From: an uncultured Rivibacter sp.
GTDB taxonomy: Bacteria; Pseudomonadota; Gammaproteobacteria; Burkholderiales; Burkholderiaceae
Direction of reading: 5' to 3'
DNA: 8,254 nt
NCBI GenBank assembly: GCA_946481025.1
Contig: CAMLNA010000168.1
Location: 1-8,254, forward strand
Part shown: in pieces, positions 1 to 6,633 of the stretch
Position numbering within the stretch: position 1 is the first letter of the stretch
How the letters are laid out: every line of letters begins with the position of its first letter
The notes under the pieces: model-generated
The model's database searches: none
The model's input: the letters and a program-made list of their open reading frames with translations, nothing else
Told to the model about the DNA's origin: nothing
Made by a program: the position numbers and the translations under genes

Positions 1-75
1 TTGGCCGGCCTTGCGGCACCCAAGATACCCCGCATCGTGGGCCGCAAGAAGCGGCAGCAGTCTCTGGGCGGTTGA
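1..75 (+). CDS. possible C-terminal end of an unrecognised protein (partial)
   Basis: Frame 1 is open from the window edge and ends in TGA at 73-75, giving 24 residues that end in PRIVGRKKRQQSLGG. Codon use is moderately GC3-rich, as expected for a gene here, but one ATA codon and the short length limit the case. Another forward frame is also open across this stretch (to 229) but reads as Arg/Ala/Gly-rich shadow sequence. The basic tail gives no clue to function. The upstream sequence is needed to decide. Confidence 0.25.
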   Translation: MAGLAAPKIPRIVGRKKRQQSLGG

Positions 76-251
76 GTCTGACGGGGCGGTGGCCGCGCTT
101 GCTGCACCAGGGCGGCGTGCGAGGGGGGGCGGTGCGATGCCAAGGCGCCATGGGCGCATGCGGGCCCGAAGTTTGTTGGTATTGGCGCCTGATCGCGGAC
201 CTTGTACAACACACCGCTCCACGTCATGAACCCCTTCAAGGACGGAAAGAA
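76..251. other. intergenic stretch with no convincing gene
   Basis: This 176-bp stretch contains a G-rich run (around 119-132) and the short palindrome TTGTACAA at 202-209. No reading frame in it has convincing codon use. Its right half holds the promoter-like sequence and the ribosome-binding site for the ORF at 252. A nine-codon ORF (ATG at 226, TGA at 253-255) ends exactly on the GTG at 252. It could be a leader peptide or the remnant of the true start if a frameshift has occurred. Confidence 0.4.
182..210 (+). promoter_or_regulatory. sigma-70-like promoter candidate
   Basis: TTGGCG (182-187) and TACAAC (205-210) each match four of six bases of the -35 and -10 consensus and are separated by exactly 17 bases. 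Transcription would begin near 217, about 35 bases before the GTG at 252. Two four-of-six hexamers are weak evidence; the spacing and the position in front of an SD-bearing ORF are what support it. Confidence 0.3.
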
Positions 252-557
252 GTGACCTTCACCCTTCCACTGCAAGAGCCAGCCACTCAGCCGCGGCACA
301 GAGCATGGCCGCGACCGCCACTCCGCGCCCTCCGTAAGATCCTCTGCACGCTGGGCGTGACGCAGCCCACACCGGCCTTCATGACGAAGTTAGCCGCGGC
401 CACCCAATTCAACCGTGTACTGGACCCCGAAATGAAGTTGTCGACGGTGATGGATCTGTGCCATCGCAATGAGGACAAGTTGCACAACTTCCTCGCCTTC
501 AGCTACACGCGGCTGTCAGTGGCCATGGCGTCGGTGCGGAACGGTGCTCGCCAGTAG
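252..557 (+). CDS. small hypothetical protein, 101 aa, possibly frameshifted at its 5' end
   Basis: I do not recognise this protein. From about residue 27 onward (KILCTLGVTQPTP...) the frame has natural composition and GC-rich third positions. The C-terminal half is a charged, probably helical stretch containing LDPEMKLSTVMDLCHRNEDK and ending MASVRNGARQ. No signal peptide or membrane segment is visible. The start chosen is GTG at 252, because AAGGA at 238-242 lies nine bases upstream. The first part (PRHRAWPRPPLRALR) is Pro/Arg-rich, which is typical of reading a GC-rich gene out of frame; another frame there reads as Ala/Thr-rich (MAATATPRPP). An ATG at 226 begins MNPFKDGKK and runs into a TGA overlapping the GTG. 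One or two small frameshifts, making this a decayed gene, are therefore possible. The coding nature of the second half is fairly sure; the start and function are not. Confidence 0.5.
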   Translation: MTFTLPLQEPATQPRHRAWPRPPLRALRKILCTLGVTQPTPAFMTKLAAATQFNRVLDPEMKLSTVMDLCHRNEDKLHNFLAFSYTRLSVAMASVRNGARQ

Positions 558-630
558 GGGCACGCGAGGTTCTGCCGTACGGCGTCTCGTGCACCCCACG
601 CGACGCAACTCGCACGACGAGTGGACCGGC

Positions 631-1206
631 GTGCTGACGCCGCATCTGTCTGATTGGCGTTCTTCCCTGCCGCCGCTTCGCGGGCGCGACGCCTTGATGA
701 TGGTCCTGGCGCCCTCGGCCCTGACGGCCGTTTGCATGCTGCTGTTCGCCCTCTTGGCCGAAGCATTGGTCGTGCTGGCCTCGTGGCTGCGGCAACTGGA
801 CTACGGCGCGTTCTCGTATTGGGCGTACCCGCCGCTGTGGGTGCTGCTGTTGGGCGCGCCCGCTCTCGTCGGCGGGCTGGTCGCGTGGTCGCTGTGCAGC
901 CCGACGATCAACGCCTTCTCATTCGACAGATCGCGTCGCACGCTGCGCTACACCGAAGTGGGCTTCTGGGGCGCCGCGCAGACAACGGCGGTGCAGTTCG
1001 AGTCCATTGCGTCGGTACGGGCCTGCCTGCCGAAGACGGGCGACGAGACCGGCAGTTTCGCGATTCGCCTCGACCGTGGCGGCGGGCGCTTCCGCTCATT
1101 GCAGCTGGGAAGCCACATCCCCCTTGCCACGCTGAGACAGCACCTCGCATGGCTCGCGGAAGACTTGAATGAACACGTTGTGTCCACGCTTCAGTGGGAC
1201 ACCTAG
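631..1206 (+). CDS. two-helix membrane protein with PH-like cytosolic tail, unknown function
   Basis: No family name can be given. From GTG 631 the product is 191 aa. Two hydrophobic segments are visible at about residues 23-53 (MMVLAPSALTAVCMLLFALL and onward) and 63-86 (YWAYPPLWVLLLGAPALVGG and onward). They are followed by a soluble region of about 100 residues with alternating strands (INAFSFDRSRRTLRYTEVGF, then ...VQFESIASVRAC..., ...FAIRLDRGGGRFRSLQLG) and a final helix (LATLRQHLAWLAEDLN). A hydrophobic hairpin followed by this strand pattern resembles bacterial membrane proteins with a PH-like (bPH/YcxB-type) domain; this is a fold guess from pattern only. The frame is open back to ATG 469, but the part before about 560 overlaps the better-supported frame of the previous ORF, so it is shadow. 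GTG 589 and ATG 697 are other possible starts; no strong SD decides. Confidence 0.6.
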   Translation: MLTPHLSDWRSSLPPLRGRDALMMVLAPSALTAVCMLLFALLAEALVVLASWLRQLDYGAFSYWAYPPLWVLLLGAPALVGGLVAWSLCSPTINAFSFDRSRRTLRYTEVGFWGAAQTTAVQFESIASVRACLPKTGDETGSFAIRLDRGGGRFRSLQLGSHIPLATLRQHLAWLAEDLNEHVVSTLQWDT

Positions 1207-1255
1207 TCCGCGGGTACGCTTCTTTCCCTTTCGCAACGCCTCCACCAACGCCGCC

Positions 1256-1453
1256 ATGCGCCTCCTCCTCGCCATCTTTCTTCCCTTCCTCGCCTTCTTC
1301 ACCATCGGCCGCCCCATCGCCGGCATCGTGTGCCTGATCCTGCAGGTCACGCTCATCGGCTGGCTGCCGGCGGCCATCTGGGCGGTCTATGCGCTGGGCC
1401 AGTACAAGACCGACAAGAAGATCGAAGCGGCGCTCGGCGGCCATCGCCGCTGA
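1256..1453 (+). CDS. YqaE/Pmp3-type small membrane protein
   Basis: The product has 65 residues, mostly two hydrophobic segments (about 2-18 and 21-47) joined by a short Gly-Arg-Pro turn (TIGRPIAG), and a short basic tail (QYKTDKKIEAALGGHRR). Length, the N-terminal LLLAIFLPFLAFF, the Cys in the second helix and the GW/LP-A-W pattern fit the UPF0057 (Pmp3/YqaE) family. Its members sit in the cytoplasmic membrane and in fungi and plants affect membrane potential and salt tolerance; the bacterial role is poorly defined. ATG 1256 is chosen because the longer frame from 1169 overlaps the end of the preceding gene and adds non-family sequence. There is no clear SD. It lies 49 bp after the membrane protein and 43 bp before the nucleoside hydrolase gene, so cotranscription is possible. 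Confidence 0.72.
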   Translation: MRLLLAIFLPFLAFFTIGRPIAGIVCLILQVTLIGWLPAAIWAVYALGQYKTDKKIEAALGGHRR

Positions 1454-1473
1454 CTGAAAACCCGCCCCGCCCC

Positions 1474-1495
1474 GGGGCCGACGACAATCGGCCCC
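1474..1495 (+). promoter_or_regulatory. inverted repeat and -10-like box abutting the hydrolase start codon
   Basis: GGGGCCGA (1474-1481) and TCGGCCCC (1488-1495) are perfect 8-bp inverted arms around the loop CGACAA, ending one base before the ATG at 1497. No Shine-Dalgarno is visible in this spot. GACAAT at 1483-1488 resembles a -10 box and would place a transcript start almost on the ATG, although no -35 match stands at the right distance. Either an RNA hairpin controlling translation or a promoter for a leaderless message would fit. Function is inferred only. Confidence 0.35.
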
Positions 1496-1496
1496 T

Positions 1497-2441
1497 ATGC
1501 GCAAGATCTGGCTCGACACCGACCCGGGGTTCGACGACTGGTTCGCGATGCTGCTGCTGGCTTGCAATCGCGAGGTCGAATGGCTGGGCACCAGCGTGGT
1601 GGCCGGCAACGCGCCGCTCGACATCACGCTGGCCAACGCGCTGGCCATCAAGCACCACTACGGGCTTGCCACGCCCCTCTATGCGGGCTGCGCGCAGCCG
1701 CTGCTGGGCAAGCGAGAAACCGCGCAAGGCGTGCTGGGCCTGATGGGCATGCGCACCACCGGCGAGCCCTTGCCGGCGGTGGCGGCGGCCCCGTCGCCCG
1801 AGCATGGCGTCGACGCGCTGATCGACACCATCAGGCGCCACCCCGGTGAGCTGTCGGTGCTGGCCCTCGGGCCGCTCACCAACGTCGCCACCGCCTTCAT
1901 CCGCGACCCGTCGCTCGCCACCCAGTTGCGCGAGCTGCTGCTGATGGGCGGCTCCACCGGGCGGGGCAACCACACGCCGGCCGCCGAGTTCAACATCTAT
2001 GCCGACCCCGAGGCGGCCGCCGTGGTGTTCAACTCGGGTGTGCCGCTGCGCATGTTCGGGCTCAACGTGTGCGACCAGCTGCTGCTCACCCAGCGCGAGG
2101 TGGGCCGCGTGCAGCAGGCGGCCAACGCCGCCGGCAGCCCGCAGGCGCGCTGGTTCGCGGGCTACCTCGACGCCTACCAGCGCATCCGCAACCGCGACGG
2201 CACGGTGCCGATGCCGCTGTTCGACCCGATCGTGCCGGTGTACCTGCGCTGGCCCCAGCTGTTCAGGTTCATGTCGGCCCGGGTCGACATCGAGCTGCGC
2301 GGCACCTTCACCCGCGGCATGACCGTGTGCAACCTGCGCCTGCCCGCCGGCACGGCCGGCAATGCCGAAGTCGCGCTGGAGGTCGATGGCGACAGCGCCA
2401 TGACACTGCTGCTCGACGAGGTGATGGGCCTGCTGGTGTAA
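1497..2441 (+). CDS. nucleoside hydrolase (inosine-uridine preferring family)
   Basis: This 314-aa protein is full length for the family. It hydrolyses the N-glycosidic bond of ribonucleosides to free base and ribose in nucleoside salvage, probably in the cytosol since no signal peptide is present. The Ca-binding N-terminal motif DTDPGFDD (residues 7-14; D7, D9, D13, D14) is intact. So are the AGN loop (N38), ALGPLTNVA (123-131, with T128 in the metal-ligand position), and LLMGGSTGRGN followed by AEFN (N158, E164, N166, ribose contacts by analogy with the Crithidia enzyme). The C-terminal metal ligand D243 is present in LFDPIVPVYL. The residue before it, His in the classic Crithidia and E. 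coli enzymes, is Phe242 here. This may shift leaving-group activation or substrate choice. The base specificity cannot be read from sequence. The start ATG 1497 places the DTDPG motif at the usual distance. There is no SD, but an inverted repeat lies immediately upstream. Confidence 0.93.
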   Translation: MRKIWLDTDPGFDDWFAMLLLACNREVEWLGTSVVAGNAPLDITLANALAIKHHYGLATPLYAGCAQPLLGKRETAQGVLGLMGMRTTGEPLPAVAAAPSPEHGVDALIDTIRRHPGELSVLALGPLTNVATAFIRDPSLATQLRELLLMGGSTGRGNHTPAAEFNIYADPEAAAVVFNSGVPLRMFGLNVCDQLLLTQREVGRVQQAANAAGSPQARWFAGYLDAYQRIRNRDGTVPMPLFDPIVPVYLRWPQLFRFMSARVDIELRGTFTRGMTVCNLRLPAGTAGNAEVALEVDGDSAMTLLLDEVMGLLV

Positions 2442-2500
2442 CGCTGCTGCCCCGGACGGGTGCGCGGATTGCCGCGCCAGCCATGAGCCGCCCCTGCCTG

Positions 2501-2510
2501 AAAGGAGAAG
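2501..2510 (+). promoter_or_regulatory. strong Shine-Dalgarno for the copper-storage gene
   Basis: AAAGGAGAAG contains a full GGAG core (2504-2507) seven bases before the ATG at 2515. It fixes that start and contrasts with the weak or absent SD sequences of the other genes in this window, suggesting efficient translation. Confidence 0.7.
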
Positions 2511-2514
2511 CACC

Positions 2515-2904
2515 ATGGCCCATGAACAGCATCACCACTGCATCGCCGAGTGTTACGCCTGCGCCGATGCCTGCGACCACTGCGCGGTGTCGTGCCTCAA
2601 CGAGCCCGACCCGAAGTCCATGGCGCGCTGCATCGCGCTCGACATGGACTGCGCCCAGGCCTGCCGCCTGGCGGCCTCGCTGATGGCCCGCGGCAGCCCC
2701 AACGACAGCGCGGCCTGCGCCTTCTGTGCGCTGCTGTGCGAGGCGTGCGCCGAGGAATGCTCGCGCCACGCGATGGACCATTGCCAGGCCTGCGCGCAGG
2801 CCTGCGCGCAGGCCTGCCGCCGGTGCGCCCAGGCCTGCCGCGACATGAGCCACCAGCCCATGCCGCGCACGGCGTCAGCCGCCGGCACGCATGCGCATCA
2901 CTGA
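2515..2904 (+). CDS. Csp3-type cytosolic copper-storage protein (four-helix bundle, DUF326)
   Basis: The 129-aa product has 20 cysteines (9, 13, 16, 20, 23, 27, 39, 46, 50, 68, 71, 75, 78, 82, 90, 93, 97, 101, 104, 108). They are spaced three or four apart along four predicted helices (about 4-28, 33-58, 62-85, 86-112). This is the pattern of the Csp family, where tetramers of Cys-lined four-helix bundles hold many Cu(I) ions in their core. There is no signal peptide or twin-arginine motif, which points to the cytosolic Csp3 type rather than the exported Csp1 type. Extra His residues at the N-terminus (HEQHHH) and C-terminus (THAHH) could add a metal-entry or second binding site. The start has a strong SD. 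No copper pump or CueR-like regulator lies next to it here. Its 3' end overlaps the 3' end of the convergent opgH gene by 7 bp. Older annotations sometimes call such proteins ferredoxins, which the spacing does not support. Confidence 0.9.
   Translation: MAHEQHHHCIAECYACADACDHCAVSCLNEPDPKSMARCIALDMDCAQACRLAASLMARGSPNDSAACAFCALLCEACAEECSRHAMDHCQACAQACAQACRRCAQACRDMSHQPMPRTASAAGTHAHH
2785..2820 (+). repeat. three 12-bp tandem units inside the copper-storage gene
   Basis: CAGGCCTGCGCG occurs twice in a row (2785-2796, 2797-2808), then CAGGCCTGCCGC (2809-2820), encoding QACA-QACA-QACR. A related GCCCAGGCCTGCCGC follows at 2827-2841. The repeats build the fourth Cys-lined helix. In-frame gain or loss of units would move Cys by one helical turn, so this is a plausible slippage site. 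Confidence 0.8.
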
Positions 2905-5105
2905 GCCGCCGCCAGGGCGGAGGCCGCGCGCAGCTGCTGCAGGCTCCCCGGTTCGCTGAGGAAACGCATGCGCTCGGCCACCGAAAGCTCGGTGGCCGGC
3001 GTGGCATGCAGCTGCCGGATACGTGCCAGCCGCGCCTGGCCGCGCAGCCCTTGCGAGGTGCGCCGTGCGCCCATCGCGGCAGCGGCCAGCGCGCACAGGC
3101 CCGCATCGCGCAGCAGTTCGCCCCATGAGGCCCACGCGCTCTGTGTCTGTGGCAAGCGGGCGTAGGCCCAGGCCTGGCGCAACACCGAGGGCGACCACGA
3201 CTCTTCCGGCACCAGCAGCCAGCCGCCGTTGCGCACGCGTTCGCCCAGGCTCGCGCGGCTGGTCAGCACGGTGAAGGGCACGGCCAGCAGCAGCGGCACG
3301 CCCACCGGCAGCAGCCACACCACCGCGGGCGGGTGCACCAGCAGCAGCGCGGCCGCAATGACCAGCACCGCTGCGCCCACCGGTGCGAAGCGCTGGGCGG
3401 CTTCGCGCCAGGGCACGTCGGTGGCCTCGCGCGGGGGCGACTTCCATTCGAGCTTCCAGCCGGTGAGGGCGCCCACCACGAACAGGCTGTGCGCCACCAT
3501 GCGCAGCGGTGCCTGCAGGATGGAAAGTCCGGCCTCGAGCACCGCGCTCTGCAGCAGCTTCCAGGCGCCGCCGTAGTAGTGCTGCTCGCCGCGCATCAGC
3601 ACGGCCAGCACGCCCAGCACGCGCGGCAGGGCCAGCATGGTGATGGTGCCGGCCCACAGGCTGAACACGCCGAGCGCCAGGCTGCCGTCGGGCGCGAAGA
3701 ACACGTTGCCGCCCACCAGCCACAGCGCGGCGCCCAGCGCCACGTACAGCAGCCACAGCGGCGCCGACAGGTAGGCCATGGCGCCGGTGGCCAGCATGCC
3801 GCGGTGCACCGCATGCAGGCCCGGCTCGGCAATGAGCCGTGCGTTCTGCAGGTTGCCCTGGCACCAGCGGCGGTCGCGCTGCAGCTCCGCCAGCATGTGC
3901 GGCGGCTGCTGTTCGTAGCTGCCCACGAGGTCGTGCACCAGCCACACGTGATAACCGGCGCGGCGCATCAGCGCGGCTTCCACGAAGTCGTGCGACAGGA
4001 TCTCGCCCGCCAGCGCGCCGCGGCCCGGCAGCCGGGCCAGCGCGCAGTGCTTCATGAAGGGCTCCACGCGGATGATCGCGTTGTGGCCCCAGTAGTGCGC
4101 TTCGCCCAGCTGCCAGTACTGCATGCCGGCGGTGAAGAGCCGCCCGGTCACGCGGGCGGCGAACTGCTGGGCGCGGGCATGCACCGTGGCATGGCCCACC
4201 GCCTGCGGCGCCGTCTGCAGGATGCCGGCGGTGGGGTGCGCTTCCATCAGGCGCACCAGGGTGAGCAGGCAGTCGCCGCTCATCACGCTGTCGGCGTCCA
4301 TCACGACCATGTAGCGGTGGTTGCGGCCCCAGCGGCGGCAGAAGTCGGCCACGTTGCCGGCCTTGCGCTTGGTGCGGCGCTGCCGCCAGCGGTAGTGCAC
4401 GCGCGCGCCGCAAGCCTGCAGCTGCTCGCGCAGCCGGCCCCAGGCGGCCAGCTCGGCGGCCCGCACGGCGGGGTCTGCGCTGTCGGACAGCACGTAGAAG
4501 TCGAACAGGCGCAGGGCACCGGTGGTGGCCAGCGATTCGCAGGTGGCGCGCAGCCCGGCGAAGACCGTGGCCACGTCCTCGTTGCAGATCGGCATGATGA
4601 CCGCGGTGCTGGCCTGCGGCCCCAGCGGCTGCTGGCCGGCCGACTGCCTGGAGAGCGCGAAGCGGTCGCCGCGCAGCGTGACCCAGAAGCCCATCACCGC
4701 CGTCACGCAGCCGGCCGATACCCAGGCGAAGAGCAGCGCGAACAGGCCGATCTGCACCCACTGCAGCAGCGCATGCTCATAGACGGGTTGCGCATGCGCG
4801 AGCACGGCGGTCGAGCCTGCGGTGGTCAGCGCGACGAGGGCGAGCAGCATGCGCCTGCGGCTGCGGGCCGCCAGCTCCCACGGGGCGAGCTCTGCGGGAC
4901 TCTGTGCGGCCGTGGACCGGCCGGTGGCCGCGAGCCACAGGCTGCGCCAGAAGCCCACCCAGGGCTGCGCCACCATCGAGCCGCGCGCGATGGGCGGCAT
5001 GCTCGGGCCATGCGCGGCCTTGTGGGCCGGCACGGCGGCCAGGGCCAGGGGGTTGGCACTCGTGGTCGCACGAGCGCTCACTGCGGAGGGATGACGTTGC
5101 TCCAT
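2898..5105 (-). CDS. opgH: OpgH (MdoH), glucans biosynthesis glucosyltransferase H
   Basis: This 735-aa inner-membrane protein polymerises glucose from UDP-glucose into the linear beta-1,2 backbone of osmoregulated periplasmic glucans. A cytosolic N-terminus leads to membrane segments at about 86-105 and 115-142. The GT-A catalytic domain (about 165-420) carries MPICNEDVATVFAGLRAT, the metal/UDP-binding DADS (270-273), GEAHYWGHNAIIRV, the catalytic SHDF (371-374) and RDRRW (410-414, the Q/RxxRW motif). Further membrane segments lie at about 438-468, 476-503, 533-550 and 573-612, followed by a soluble tail. It aligns by eye along its length with E. coli OpgH (847 aa) but has a shorter N-terminal region. 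ATG 5105 lies inside the end of opgG (28-bp overlap) and has no good SD, so coupled translation is likely. ATG 5000 (MPPIARGSM) is an alternative start; the open frame further upstream is opgG shadow. No opgB- or opgC-like modifying gene follows. Confidence 0.95.
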   Translation of the reverse strand: MEQRHPSAVSARATTSANPLALAAVPAHKAAHGPSMPPIARGSMVAQPWVGFWRSLWLAATGRSTAAQSPAELAPWELAARSRRRMLLALVALTTAGSTAVLAHAQPVYEHALLQWVQIGLFALLFAWVSAGCVTAVMGFWVTLRGDRFALSRQSAGQQPLGPQASTAVIMPICNEDVATVFAGLRATCESLATTGALRLFDFYVLSDSADPAVRAAELAAWGRLREQLQACGARVHYRWRQRRTKRKAGNVADFCRRWGRNHRYMVVMDADSVMSGDCLLTLVRLMEAHPTAGILQTAPQAVGHATVHARAQQFAARVTGRLFTAGMQYWQLGEAHYWGHNAIIRVEPFMKHCALARLPGRGALAGEILSHDFVEAALMRRAGYHVWLVHDLVGSYEQQPPHMLAELQRDRRWCQGNLQNARLIAEPGLHAVHRGMLATGAMAYLSAPLWLLYVALGAALWLVGGNVFFAPDGSLALGVFSLWAGTITMLALPRVLGVLAVLMRGEQHYYGGAWKLLQSAVLEAGLSILQAPLRMVAHSLFVVGALTGWKLEWKSPPREATDVPWREAAQRFAPVGAAVLVIAAALLLVHPPAVVWLLPVGVPLLLAVPFTVLTSRASLGERVRNGGWLLVPEESWSPSVLRQAWAYARLPQTQSAWASWGELLRDAGLCALAAAAMGARRTSQGLRGQARLARIRQLHATPATELSVAERMRFLSEPGSLQQLRAASALAAAQ

Positions 5106-6616
5106 GTTTCGCTCAGGATGTCGTTGCCGTGTTGAAGGAAACCGCGCAGCTCCACCGGCTGCGTGGCCTTGATCTGCTTGACGCGCAGCGTCATGCGCCA
5201 CGCGCCGGTGGCTTCGTTGCGGTAGGCGTTGCGCTCGACGACTTCGCCGTTGGCGTCGGCCGAGACGACCGCCTTCACCGCGGCGTCGGCGGGCAGCTTG
5301 TCGATGGCAGGGCCGGCGAAGTCGACGACGTACTGGTGCTCGTTGGGGGCCAGCTCGTCGAAGCCGCGGCCCAGCCGCGACTGCACGACCCATGCGCCGG
5401 GCGGTCGTTGCGGCTGGCTGCCCTGCCAGCGCATCTGGTAGGCCAGCTCCAGCGGCTGGCCCGGCGCGGGCGGCTTCTCCGGTACCCAGTAGGCAACGAT
5501 GTTGTCGTTGGTCTCGTCGGGCGTTGAAAGCTGCACCAGCTCCACGCGGCCCGGGCCCCAGTCGCCCACCGGGGAGATCCATGCGCTGGGCCGCAGCTCG
5601 TAGCGCGCTTCGGTGTCTTCGTAGCTGGCGAAGTTGCGGTCGCGCTGCAGGAGGCCGAAGCCGCGCAGCGACTTCATCGCGAACGAGGTGGTCAGGGTGC
5701 GCTTGGGGTTCTGCAGCGGGCGCCAGATCCATTCACCTTCGCCGGTGGCCACCATCAGGCCGTCGGAGTCGTGCACCTCGGGGCGGAAGTCGGTGCGGTG
5801 AGGCTGGTTCTCGCCGAACATGAACATGCTGGTGAGCGGTGCCACGCCCAGCGTGGCCACGCCCGCTCGCAGGAAGAGCTTCGAGCGCACCTCGGTCACC
5901 GTCTCGGCACCGGGCTTCACCTCGAAGCGGTAGGCCCCTGTGGCGCGCGGCGACTCGAGCAGCGCATGGATCACCAGCGACTTGGCGTTGGCGGCCGGCC
6001 GCTCGATCCAGAACTCCGAAAAGCGCGGGAATTCCTCGCCCTTGCCCCCCACCGTGTCGATGGCCAGGCCGCGAGCCGAGAGGCCGTAGCGCTGGTGGGC
6101 GCCGAGCGCGCGGAAGTAGCTCGCGCCCAGGAACACGACGACCTCGTCCTTGTACTTGTCGTTGTTGAGCGGGTAGTGCACCCGAAAGCCGGCATAGCCC
6201 ACGTCGCCCCAGGCCTGGGGCGAGAGCTTGTTCTTCCCGTAGTCGAAGTCGTTGCGGTCGAAGGTGAGGTGCTTCACGCCCTGCGGCGTGACCTCGTTGA
6301 TGAGCACCGGCTCGGTCTGGAATTTCCCGAGGTGGAAGAACATCACCTCGAAGGGCAGCTTCTCGCGGCGCCACATGGCGCGCTCGGGCTTGAAGCGGAT
6401 GTCGCGGTACTGGTCGTAGGTGAGCGCCTTCAGCTCGGCCGGAAGCGTCGAGGCCTTGGGGCGGTACGGTTCGCGGGCGAGCGCCTGCGCGCGCTCGGCC
6501 ACGTCATCGAAGCCGAAGCTCGCAGCGCGTGCGGCGCCGCCGGCCACCAGCCCGGCGAGCAACAAACCGACACACACCGCGCCTGGCCTGAGGGGGAGGC
6601 GAAAGGGGCGGGACAT
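5078..6616 (-). CDS. opgG: OpgG (MdoG), periplasmic glucans biosynthesis protein G
   Basis: From ATG 6616 the product has 512 aa, essentially the E. coli OpgG length. It has a Sec-type signal peptide (basic MSRPFRLPLR, hydrophobic VCVGLLLAGLVAGG, predicted cut after ARA, residue 31) and no twin arginine, which favours OpgG over OpgD. Conserved family blocks are present: FDRNDFDYGKN (119-129), GYAGFRVHYPLN (140-151), LGASYFRALGAHQRYGLSAR (163-182), EEFPRFSEFWIERP, GEWIWRPLQNPK (294-305), GFGLLQRDR, LRPSAWISP and DETNDNIVAYW (367-377). OpgG acts in the periplasm on the nascent glucan and is essential for glucan production in E. coli; the family has been linked to beta-1,2-glucan cleavage (GH186). 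It is first in the opgG-opgH operon. ATG 6622 (MQM...) is an equally possible start; a TTG at 6658 is unlikely because it lies upstream of the predicted transcript start. A sigma-54 promoter candidate directly precedes it. Confidence 0.95.
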   Translation of the reverse strand: MSRPFRLPLRPGAVCVGLLLAGLVAGGAARAASFGFDDVAERAQALAREPYRPKASTLPAELKALTYDQYRDIRFKPERAMWRREKLPFEVMFFHLGKFQTEPVLINEVTPQGVKHLTFDRNDFDYGKNKLSPQAWGDVGYAGFRVHYPLNNDKYKDEVVVFLGASYFRALGAHQRYGLSARGLAIDTVGGKGEEFPRFSEFWIERPAANAKSLVIHALLESPRATGAYRFEVKPGAETVTEVRSKLFLRAGVATLGVAPLTSMFMFGENQPHRTDFRPEVHDSDGLMVATGEGEWIWRPLQNPKRTLTTSFAMKSLRGFGLLQRDRNFASYEDTEARYELRPSAWISPVGDWGPGRVELVQLSTPDETNDNIVAYWVPEKPPAPGQPLELAYQMRWQGSQPQRPPGAWVVQSRLGRGFDELAPNEHQYVVDFAGPAIDKLPADAAVKAVVSADANGEVVERNAYRNEATGAWRMTLRVKQIKATQPVELRGFLQHGNDILSETWSNVIPPQ

Positions 6617-6633
6617 TTGCATCCCGGTCCCAT

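Noticed and set aside
469..630. ATG 469 as start of the membrane protein
   Set aside because: It would place about 50 codons across the better-supported end of the previous ORF, and the residues read as out-of-frame sequence.
1353..2516. Reverse 387-codon open frame antisense to the nucleoside hydrolase
   Set aside because: His/Gln/Gly-rich shadow of a strongly supported forward gene.
3333..5135. Forward 600-codon open frame antisense to opgH
   Set aside because: Its composition (Gln/His/Ala/Gly-rich) is that of a GC-rich shadow, and the opposite strand encodes a protein with all OpgH motifs.
5106..5732. Upstream extension of the OpgH frame to 944 codons
   Set aside because: The extension lies wholly inside opgG in another frame and reads as Arg/Ala/Gly-rich shadow; the N-terminus from 5105 fits the family.
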